From positions 1-36,188 of the IMG/VR virus record IMGVR_UViG_3300045135_002313: a stretch of DNA of 36,188 bases. One strand, 5' to 3'. The stretch comes from a virus. Each line of letters starts with the position of its first letter. Positions within the stretch are counted from its first letter, which is position 1. Under the pieces are notes generated by a model that saw only the letters and a list, made by a program, of their open reading frames with translations, searched no databases and was not told where the DNA came from. The translations under genes and the position numbers were made by a program. Below, piece after piece: positions 7,255 to 13,480 of this stretch.

Positions 7255-7938
7255 ATGTCTAAGTTTGAATACACAGATGAAATGGTCACCCGCATGAATG
7301 ATGTCTGCGGCAGTGGCGTAACTGAGGATATTATTGAGTCGCTTTGCGACGAGTTTGAATTTCCTCGCCGTTCGGTAACCGCAAAGCTACGGAAGCTTGG
7401 TTACGACGTTCCTAAGAAGCCAGGTGCAGCACCTGTCTTTTCCGCAGATGAGACTGATGCTCTCGCTGCTTATCTTGAAGCCAGCTCTGGTAACCAGACG
7501 GCTGAAGAGATTGCTGCTGGATTTGCAGACGGTAAGTTTACCGCTCGTCAGATCAATGGTAAGGCTCTCTCACTTGAGATGACCGCACACATTAAGCCCG
7601 CTGAGAAGAAGGTCACTCCAAAGACCTATTCTGCTGAAGAAGAAGAGAAGATCGCTTCTATGGTTGAAGATGGCGCGTTCCTAGAGGACATTGCTGAAGC
7701 AGTTGGTAAGACCGCTAACTCAGTTCGTGGTAAGCTTCTAAGCATGGGTCTTAAGGCCGAGCAGAAGAACAAGAAGGGTACTAAGGCCGATCCTTACGAG
7801 GGTATCGAAGATATGCTCGAAATGACAGTCGAAGAAATTGCAGAGCATTTCGATAAGACAGTCCGAGGCGTTAAGACTGTTCTTACTCGTCGGGGCCTAT
7901 CCGCTTCTGATTACACACCAAAGACAGTCGAAGACTAA
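7255..7938 (+). CDS. Four-repeat HTH/Myb-like DNA-binding protein, probably abundant
   Basis: This 227-residue protein is built of four related helical repeats at about residues 6-50, 62-109, 125-166 and 181-215. Each has the pattern aromatic-S/T-x-E, then (E)DIAE, then SVxxKLxxxG(L/Y); repeats 1 and 3 are clearest (RRSVTAKLRKLGY, ANSVRGKLLSMGL). This resembles SANT/Myb or HTH modules arranged to wrap or bridge DNA. Linkers are lysine-rich. The gene has a good sigma70 promoter, a leader hairpin and a near-ideal AAAGGAG ribosome-binding site. Its base composition is visibly more GC-rich than its neighbours, with many AAG, GGT, CGT and GAG codons, as expected for high expression. Function is unknown; a nucleoid-like or transcription factor role is inferred. 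The 102-residue protein at 4544 looks like a one-repeat relative. Confidence 0.75.
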   Translation: MSKFEYTDEMVTRMNDVCGSGVTEDIIESLCDEFEFPRRSVTAKLRKLGYDVPKKPGAAPVFSADETDALAAYLEASSGNQTAEEIAAGFADGKFTARQINGKALSLEMTAHIKPAEKKVTPKTYSAEEEEKIASMVEDGAFLEDIAEAVGKTANSVRGKLLSMGLKAEQKNKKGTKADPYEGIEDMLEMTVEEIAEHFDKTVRGVKTVLTRRGLSASDYTPKTVED

Positions 7939-7960
7939 TCTTCGCCACTCTTTGTTAAAA

Positions 7961-7993
7961 TATAGAGTAGAGTGCTTTGCACTCTACTCTATA
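7961..7993. terminator. Long perfect hairpin after the four-repeat HTH gene (terminator or processing site)
   Basis: TATAGAGTAGAGTGC (7961-7975), TTT, GCACTCTACTCTATA (7979-7993) is a perfect 15-bp stem with a triloop, starting 23 bases after the stop codon. It is far stronger than chance. It lacks the usual U-run (GGTGTATC follows), so it may be a 3' stabiliser or RNase site rather than a classical terminator. A TAAAAT at 7956-7961 touches its left arm, but no convincing -35 box was found. Confidence 0.55.
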
Positions 7994-8007
7994 GGTGTAT
8001 CTAAAAT

Positions 8008-8316
8008 ATGACACGAGAACTAACTTTAAATGAAATTGATGAAAGTCAGATAGATTCCGTTTTATCCTTAAACGAAGAGGGTAAAACTGTCTTTTTTGAC
8101 TCTTTAATTACACAATATTTTCCAAACATAAAAAGAGAATCAGCTGAGTACCATAATTTACAAGTTCATTACCGAGCTTGTTGGTTGTTAGAAAAAATAT
8201 ATAGAAATAACGGGTTTATGAAAGAATGCTTTAGCGTAGTATATACAAAAACTGGTTTAATAAGAAATATTTGGAACGATTTATATTACACTGATGACGA
8301 CTTAATAATACACTAG
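8008..8316 (+). CDS. Small protein of unknown function
   Basis: This 102-residue soluble protein is slightly acidic and helical in the middle (HNLQVHYRACWLLEKIYRNNGF), with no motif I recognise. It is preceded by the 15-bp hairpin, has only a weak ribosome-binding site, and ends eight bases before the nucleotidyltransferase-cupin gene, with which it is probably co-transcribed. AT-rich codon use matches the surrounding genes and contrasts with the GC-richer gene upstream. Confidence 0.6.
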   Translation: MTRELTLNEIDESQIDSVLSLNEEGKTVFFDSLITQYFPNIKRESAEYHNLQVHYRACWLLEKIYRNNGFMKECFSVVYTKTGLIRNIWNDLYYTDDDLIIH

Positions 8317-8324
8317 GAGAATTA

Positions 8325-9086
8325 ATGAAATACGTATTAGTAACTGGAGGATTTGATCCTGTTCATTCTGGACACATTGAGTATTTTAAAGCAGCTAAGA
8401 AATTAGGTGATAAATTAATTGTAGGACTAAACTCAGACGAATGGCTTACTCGTAAAAAGGGTAAGCCATTTATGCCTTTAAAAGAGCGTATTAGTGTAAT
8501 AGAAAACTTAAAAATGGTTGACGAAGTTATAACCTGGGATGACTCTGATGGGTCAGCTAGTGCAGCTATTTTTAAACTTCGTTGTACTACTGGAAATGAT
8601 GATTCGATAATTTTTGCTAACGGAGGAGATAGAACAGATACTAATACTCCTGAGCAAAAGCTATGGAAAGATACAATAGGTGTTGAGTTTGCTTTTGGAG
8701 TGGGAGGGGGAAAACAAAATTCTTCAAGTGTTATTTTAAATAACTGGGATAAAGAGTTTGCTAACAGGGACTGGGGAACTTGGAGTGTTTTAAAAGAGTA
8801 CCCTAGTGTAAAAGTAAAAGAGCTAGTAGTAAAACCTGGACAGTCTCTAAGTATGCAACGACATCAGCATAGAGAAGAACTATGGTTTGTGTCAGAAGGA
8901 ACTGCTACTGTAGGAACCTTAAATGTTTCTTCAGATTATGATTATTATACGGTAGAAAAGCTTCGCACTACAAAAATTAAAAAGAGACAATGGCACCAAC
9001 TACAAAATAAACAAGATGAAATATTAAGAGTAGTTGAGATTCAATATGGCGATCTTTGTGAAGAAGACGATATTGAAAGAAAATAA
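8325..9086 (+). CDS. Nucleotidyltransferase fused to a phosphomannose isomerase-type cupin
   Basis: This 253-residue two-domain protein starts with a cytidylyltransferase-like domain (residues 1-145). It has the HxGH motif at 14-17 (HSGH) and the GLNSDEWL and RISVIENLKMVDEV segments typical of RfaE-C/TagD-like enzymes, which join a nucleotide to a sugar- or alcohol-phosphate. The second domain (about 150-250) is a cupin resembling the C-terminus of type II mannose-6-phosphate isomerases. Metal-ligand-like residues lie in QRHQHREELWFV and a downstream QWHQLQNK. The fusion suggests making an activated sugar for a glycosyltransferase, of which the window has at least two. A clear AGGAG lies before the ATG. 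The exact substrate is unknown. Confidence 0.82.
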   Translation: MKYVLVTGGFDPVHSGHIEYFKAAKKLGDKLIVGLNSDEWLTRKKGKPFMPLKERISVIENLKMVDEVITWDDSDGSASAAIFKLRCTTGNDDSIIFANGGDRTDTNTPEQKLWKDTIGVEFAFGVGGGKQNSSSVILNNWDKEFANRDWGTWSVLKEYPSVKVKELVVKPGQSLSMQRHQHREELWFVSEGTATVGTLNVSSDYDYYTVEKLRTTKIKKRQWHQLQNKQDEILRVVEIQYGDLCEEDDIERK

Positions 9087-9089
9087 GAT

Positions 9090-9118
9090 TTGACTGTTAC
9101 TTTAACTTATTGTAAAAT
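9090..9118 (+). promoter_or_regulatory. Sigma70-type promoter for uvdE
   Basis: TTGACT (9090-9095) and TAAAAT (9113-9118) are 17 bases apart, just after the cupin stop codon. An inverted repeat, ACTTATT (9105-9111) and AATAAGT (9126-9132), brackets the -10 box with a 14-base centre. AGGAG precedes the ATG at 9143. Confidence 0.65.
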
Positions 9119-9142
9119 AGTAAAAAATAAGTAGGAGATAAC

Positions 9143-10240
9143 ATGTATTTTAACCAATCACAAACTGATTGGCGCATTTCTCAATGCTGCCAATTTCACG
9201 ACAAATCACTAGCTAAACGATATAATTTCGGGACAACGACAAAAACCTACGCTCTTAAAGACGGAGGTAAAGAACGTGTTCAATCTAAAGCTATTGAAAA
9301 CTGCAACAAACTAGTAGATATTCTTTCTACGTATTTCACAAAACAACCTAAGAATTTACGCTGTTTCAGAATTTCTTCTGAGCTGTTCCCTTGCTATACT
9401 CTAGAGTTTACAGAGCCTTGGTATGAAGAAATCATGCCAGAGATTTCTAAACTTCTAAAACAAGCGGGAGATATTGCTAAAGAATATGAAATTAGACTAT
9501 CAGTTCACCCTGGTCAGTATACAGTTCTTGCATCTAACAATCCACAGGTTGTTGAAAATTCAATCAAAGACCTTGAATACCATGCACTCTATGGAATCTT
9601 AATGGATATTCCTGCACCAGACTTTGCAATGAACATCCATCTTCAAGGTCTGTATGGAGGAAAGCACATTGACGGTATTAAACGTTTCGCTACTCACTTT
9701 GAATATCTATCCGACTACTCAAAACAATGTCTCACTGTCGAAAACGAAGACAAACCAAACGGATATGACATTGAACATACCCTTGAACTTGCCCAACGAG
9801 TACCCATTAGGACCTGTTTGGATATACACCACTACGCCTGTCACAGAATGCGGTCGTCAGAAAAAGCGATCAACTCATCGGGTAAAGAAGTTAACAGAAA
9901 AATCAGGGATGAAGTTAGACATATTAGTGTAAATGATGACTTCTTCAAAGAAGCTGTAAAAACCTGGGGAAATGTACGTCCTCTGTTTCACAAGTCTCAA
10001 TCGTTTCCGATAGACAACGAAGATTATTGGATGAAACCAAACGCTCACTCTGATATGTATCACGATGAAGACCTAATGTCACAAGCTATTCCTATGCTAG
10101 AATATGCAGACTTTGAAGTAGAAGCTAAAAACAAAGAAGTGGCTGTACAACATTTTTACAAATTTATACAAGACGAAGAATCTATGGCAGGAGAAAACTT
10201 GACATGCAAAAGCTATGGGGATATTGGTGCAAATCAATAG
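9143..10240 (+). CDS. uvdE: UV damage endonuclease, UvdE/UVDE family
   Basis: This 365-residue protein matches the UvdE TIM-barrel endonuclease family, which nicks DNA 5' to pyrimidine dimers and other distortions. Diagnostic segments in order are FRISSELFP (residues 75-83), IRLSVHPGQYTVLAS (117-131), NIHLQGLYGGKH, LTVENEDK and CLDIHHYACH, which hold the metal-binding His, Glu and Asp residues of the family. Length is in the normal range. The gene has its own promoter and an AGGAG ribosome-binding site. It probably repairs virion DNA damaged by sunlight, which suits a surface-water phage. Its last 37 bases overlap a separate 52-residue gene in another frame. Confidence 0.92.
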   Translation: MYFNQSQTDWRISQCCQFHDKSLAKRYNFGTTTKTYALKDGGKERVQSKAIENCNKLVDILSTYFTKQPKNLRCFRISSELFPCYTLEFTEPWYEEIMPEISKLLKQAGDIAKEYEIRLSVHPGQYTVLASNNPQVVENSIKDLEYHALYGILMDIPAPDFAMNIHLQGLYGGKHIDGIKRFATHFEYLSDYSKQCLTVENEDKPNGYDIEHTLELAQRVPIRTCLDIHHYACHRMRSSEKAINSSGKEVNRKIRDEVRHISVNDDFFKEAVKTWGNVRPLFHKSQSFPIDNEDYWMKPNAHSDMYHDEDLMSQAIPMLEYADFEVEAKNKEVAVQHFYKFIQDEESMAGENLTCKSYGDIGANQ

Positions 10241-10362
10241 GGAGCAAAGCTTATGAAGATAATAAAAAAGCTGATAGAGTAGCTATTATACGCACTATAT
10301 GGATTTTACTACATATTGTAACGTGTTTTGCAATCATCGCAAATGCGGTAAGACACTGGTAA
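10204..10362 (+). CDS. 52-residue single-pass membrane peptide overlapping uvdE
   Basis: An ATG at 10204, in a different frame from uvdE, opens a 52-codon gene ending at TAA 10360-10362. AGGAG lies ten bases upstream inside uvdE. The product has a polar, charged N-terminal half (SKAYEDNKKADRVA) and one hydrophobic helix around residues 28-49 (TIWILLHIVTCFAIIANAV) ending in RHW. The charge pattern predicts a single-pass inner-membrane peptide. I recall similar small K-A-D-R-x-A / IRxxWIxxHIxTC peptides from other marine phages, but cannot check this. Function is unknown; the size and form would suit a host-modifying or superinfection peptide. It explains most of the gap between uvdE and the next promoter. 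Confidence 0.7.
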   Translation: MQKLWGYWCKSIGSKAYEDNKKADRVAIIRTIWILLHIVTCFAIIANAVRHW

Positions 10363-10374
10363 GTTACATTTTAA

Positions 10375-10403
10375 TTGACACATATTCTTCTTTATGTTAA
10401 AAT
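10375..10403 (+). promoter_or_regulatory. Sigma70-type promoter for the replication operon
   Basis: A perfect TTGACA (10375-10380) and TAAAAT (10398-10403) are spaced by 17 bases. An 8-bp perfect inverted repeat, TTCTTTAT (10388-10395) and ATAAAGAA (10402-10409), overlaps the -10 box. AGGAG follows before ATG 10426. A longer reading of the next gene from TTG 10375 would start inside this -35 box and is rejected. Confidence 0.72.
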
Positions 10404-10425
10404 AAAGAAAAATAGGAGATTGACT

Positions 10426-11202
10426 ATGGCTAGGAAGCCAACAACAAACGAAATTTCAGAAACAAAAATTAGACAAGCTATCTGGATGGTAAAAGCAAAT
10501 AAGACTAAAAAGTCTATTTGTGAACATCTTGGTATTGCCTATAACACAAAACGTCTCGACAATATTATTCAAGAGTTTCAAGATAAAGAAAACAGACTAA
10601 AAGAGCTAAAAAAGAAACGCTCTAAAACTCCTTTCTCAGAGGCAGAAAAGAAAGGTATTGTAGACGATTATAATAATGGAGAAAGTCAATCTGCAATAGC
10701 TAAAAGATTGTATGCCTCTCCACAACGTATTAAGAATGTTCTTATCGAAATGAACATTCCTATTCGCGCTCGTTCTAAATCTGGTGAAGCAAAAGTAGAT
10801 CACGTTGTTCAAGACTTAGACGTTATCTTTAAAAAAGAAGATAGAGTATTTATTCCAAAAATTAACGCTTTTGGAAAAGTAAAAGAAGTATTTGATGAAG
10901 ACTGGATTGACTATCATAGACAACCGAATCGTCGTCGGTACGTAGAACTTCACGGATTACAAGAAGCTAAGAAAAAGTACGGAGAAACTTTTGAAGGACG
11001 TGAAGATGTACACTGGAATATTTACTGGCAATATGATAACGGGACTGAATGGAAAGAGTCTGCTATAAAGTATAGAATCGGCCAAGTAGAAAGTATGATA
11101 GAAGAAACTGGTAGAGAATACTATTCAATATTCGTAGATGGAGACTATGGACATTTTAGGAACGAAAAAAGAGAAAACCTTTTCCCTGTAAAGAGTAATT
11201 AA
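10426..11202 (+). CDS. HTH DNA-binding protein heading the replication genes
   Basis: This is a 258-residue protein. Residues 1-100 contain two helix-turn-helix-like segments, KTKKSICEHLGIAYNT and ESQSAIAKRLYASPQRIKNVL, the second typical of resolvase-like or sigma-like HTH modules. The C-terminal 110 residues (from DRVFIPKINAFGKVKEVF) look like a beta-rich barrel that I cannot assign. ATG 10426 is chosen because AGGAG lies directly upstream and earlier in-frame starts fall inside the promoter. It is the first gene after a strong promoter and is joined by TAATG to the helicase gene. That suggests an origin-binding, loader or regulatory role in replication; this is inference from position. Confidence 0.7.
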   Translation: MARKPTTNEISETKIRQAIWMVKANKTKKSICEHLGIAYNTKRLDNIIQEFQDKENRLKELKKKRSKTPFSEAEKKGIVDDYNNGESQSAIAKRLYASPQRIKNVLIEMNIPIRARSKSGEAKVDHVVQDLDVIFKKEDRVFIPKINAFGKVKEVFDEDWIDYHRQPNRRRYVELHGLQEAKKKYGETFEGREDVHWNIYWQYDNGTEWKESAIKYRIGQVESMIEETGREYYSIFVDGDYGHFRNEKRENLFPVKSN

Positions 11203-12602
11203 TGGCACTAGACTTACAAAAACTTGCTATCCGAAGATTGTTGGATGGCAAAGACCCTGATTTTTATTCTAAATTATCCCCTGTGTACTTCACAGGGGCT
11301 AATTCTGCTTTGTTCAATAGAGTTCAAACATTTTACAAAGCTAATATTAGAATTCCTACTTTAGATGAGTTTCAGGTATTAAAGAAAGAATCCTCTCTTC
11401 AAGAGTATTTTGATACTCAAATTCTTGATGAAGATAATAAATATGATGAAGTTGCAGATGAATTTTTGGTCGGTCAGCTACAGGATTACTATATCCGAGA
11501 AGAAACTATTGGGTTCTTAGACAAATTTATTAATGATTTATCAGAACTAGAAAAAGTAGAAATAGTAGATCAACTACAGACTCATTTACTAAATCTAAAT
11601 AAAGCTCTTCCAATGACAGATGAGCTTTATGATGTTGCAGATCTAGATTTCTTTCCAAATCCTGATGATTTTATCTTACACCCTTCTGGATTAAGTGCTG
11701 AATATGACTCTGCAAATGGAGGTCTTGCCTTACAAGAACTGGTATTACTTGGAGGCCGTCGTGGATCAGGTAAATCTATTATAAGTTTGAATCTAGCTAT
11801 AAATAGGTTTTTACAAGGTAATACTATTGCATTCTTTACTATAGAAATGAGATATAAAGAAGTTTATGATCGTCTGCTAAGTATTCTTAGTGGTGTTCCT
11901 TTTCTATCTATATTTAAAAATGAACTAACCAATGATCAGAAACTATCTCTCGTAAAATCAAAGATTGATAATTTTTATGCCCAGGATTCGGTAATTGATG
12001 ATTGGTACAAAGAATTATATTCTACGAAAGATTTTAAAAAGTTTGAAAAACGAGTAAAGTCCGAAAAACCACCACTAAAAGATAATAGATTTTTTATTAT
12101 TGATGATGAAGGATTAACTCTAAATCGTATTGATCATTATTGTAATATGTTTTCTAATCAATACGATAAATTTAACATGGCAGTTGTAGACTATATTAAC
12201 ATTATCAAACATGACGATTCTAAAGACTGGAAAACACAAATTGTGTTAGCAGAAGCTCTAAAAGGTATGAGCCGTAAATTCAATCTTACTATGTTGTCTC
12301 CTTATCAGATTGACGCAACTGGTGAAGCACGATTTGCTAAAGGTATTCTTGACAGTGCAGATAGAAGTTTTGCGTTCTTTCCTGCAAAGGAAGGAGAAGA
12401 TAGAGCACAAGATAATAAACTACAAATACACACTACAAAGATTCGTAATGGTAAACATATGAGTTTTGATGTATTTATGGATTGGGCTTGTGTAAAAGTT
12501 GATCCTTCTCAAAGTCAGTCTATAAACGCCGCCCCGCACCGTGGAGCAATGTACGGAGATGATGAGAACGGAAAATCATCAGAAGTGAGTCGTGACATAT
12601 GA
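11202..12602 (+). CDS. DnaB/gp41-like replicative helicase
   Basis: This is a 466-residue RecA-fold helicase. The N-terminal 140 residues are helical and divergent. The motor domain starts with Walker A GGRRGSGKS (184-192), followed by AFFTIEMRYKEVYDRLLSI (the DnaB H1a-type segment). Walker B is FNMAVVDYINII near residue 330, and SPYQIDATGEAR near 370 carries the H3-type glutamine. This arrangement is that of DnaB-family hexameric 5'-3' helicases that unwind the fork ahead of the polymerase. The gene lies directly upstream of the primase with an ATGA overlap, so helicase and primase are separate proteins as in T4, not fused as in T7 gp4. Confidence 0.88.
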   Translation: MALDLQKLAIRRLLDGKDPDFYSKLSPVYFTGANSALFNRVQTFYKANIRIPTLDEFQVLKKESSLQEYFDTQILDEDNKYDEVADEFLVGQLQDYYIREETIGFLDKFINDLSELEKVEIVDQLQTHLLNLNKALPMTDELYDVADLDFFPNPDDFILHPSGLSAEYDSANGGLALQELVLLGGRRGSGKSIISLNLAINRFLQGNTIAFFTIEMRYKEVYDRLLSILSGVPFLSIFKNELTNDQKLSLVKSKIDNFYAQDSVIDDWYKELYSTKDFKKFEKRVKSEKPPLKDNRFFIIDDEGLTLNRIDHYCNMFSNQYDKFNMAVVDYINIIKHDDSKDWKTQIVLAEALKGMSRKFNLTMLSPYQIDATGEARFAKGILDSADRSFAFFPAKEGEDRAQDNKLQIHTTKIRNGKHMSFDVFMDWACVKVDPSQSQSINAAPHRGAMYGDDENGKSSEVSRDI

Positions 12603-13480
12603 ACATGATTGATGTTTTAGAACAGCATGGATTAAACTATGAAAAAACTAATAATCCAATAGAAATTGTTTTACAATGTACTTCTGGTAATCATGCAGAT
12701 AATAGACCAAGTATGATGTATAACTTAGATAAAGACATATTTCATTGTTGGTCCTGTGGTTTCAAAGGAACAAAACGTCGTTTTCTGCAAAGTATTGGTA
12801 TAAATACTGACATACCTTTTGATAGTAAACAGCCTTTTAAAATTCAAAAATTACGTGATAAATTAAATGAAGTAATGTTTGAAGATAATATGACGGTCCC
12901 AGAAGATGCTCGGTCTGTTAATGGAACTGTGCGCAATATCAGTGCTACCACCTTAAAAGATTTTGAAGCTTTCTTTACTGAGAAGCTTGGATTAGAAGAT
13001 TATGTTTGCTTTCCCGTATCACAATTTGGTAAAATAAGATTTATAGAAGGTAGAAACAGATTTGCAAAGTCTGAGAAACCAAAATATTATCGTCGTCCTG
13101 CTAAAGCTAGATCATCAGATATGCTTTTTCCGTTAGACAAGATTAAAGATAAATCACAACTTATCTTAGTAGAAGGTCTATTTGATATGCTAAATATGTG
13201 GGACAAAGGTTATACCAATACCGTATGTGTATTTGGTGCAACTAACTTCAGTACTCTTAAACTGGAAGTTCTTGATAAAATTGGAACAACTTTTGTTGAG
13301 ATACTATTTGACGGAGATGCTGCAGGATTATCTGGTGCAAACAAGATAGCAAACCTTTTAGAAAGACGATTTATACAATCAAAAATTATTAAACTACCGT
13401 CTGGTAAAGATCCAGGCGACTTAACACAAGATGAATTAAACATGATATTACCAAAGGATAGATATAAAAATGTCAAATAA
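12599..13480 (+). CDS. DNA primase with CHC2 zinc finger and TOPRIM domain
   Basis: This 293-residue primase makes RNA primers for lagging-strand synthesis. The N-terminal zinc ribbon has C27, H32, C50 and C53 (CTSGNH and HCWSCGFKG). The TOPRIM domain has E192 in LILVEGLFD and the DxD pair at 238 and 240 in LFDGDAAG, which bind catalytic magnesium. It is much shorter than bacterial DnaG (about 580 residues), lacking the C-terminal helicase-binding domain. This fits phage primases that partner a separate helicase. ATG 12599 overlaps the helicase stop. The polymerase start overlaps the end by 11 bases. Confidence 0.9.
   Translation: MNMIDVLEQHGLNYEKTNNPIEIVLQCTSGNHADNRPSMMYNLDKDIFHCWSCGFKGTKRRFLQSIGINTDIPFDSKQPFKIQKLRDKLNEVMFEDNMTVPEDARSVNGTVRNISATTLKDFEAFFTEKLGLEDYVCFPVSQFGKIRFIEGRNRFAKSEKPKYYRRPAKARSSDMLFPLDKIKDKSQLILVEGLFDMLNMWDKGYTNTVCVFGATNFSTLKLEVLDKIGTTFVEILFDGDAAGLSGANKIANLLERRFIQSKIIKLPSGKDPGDLTQDELNMILPKDRYKNVK

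Noticed and set aside
9250-9260. CGCTCTTAAAG, similar to lambda nutL boxA, inside uvdE
   Set aside because: It is Ala-Leu-Lys coding sequence. Similar GCTCTT strings occur in several genes of the window and there is no accompanying structure.
10375-10425. A 17-residue N-terminal extension of the HTH protein from TTG 10375
   Set aside because: It would begin within the TTGACA -35 box and lie upstream of the AGGAG ribosome-binding site.
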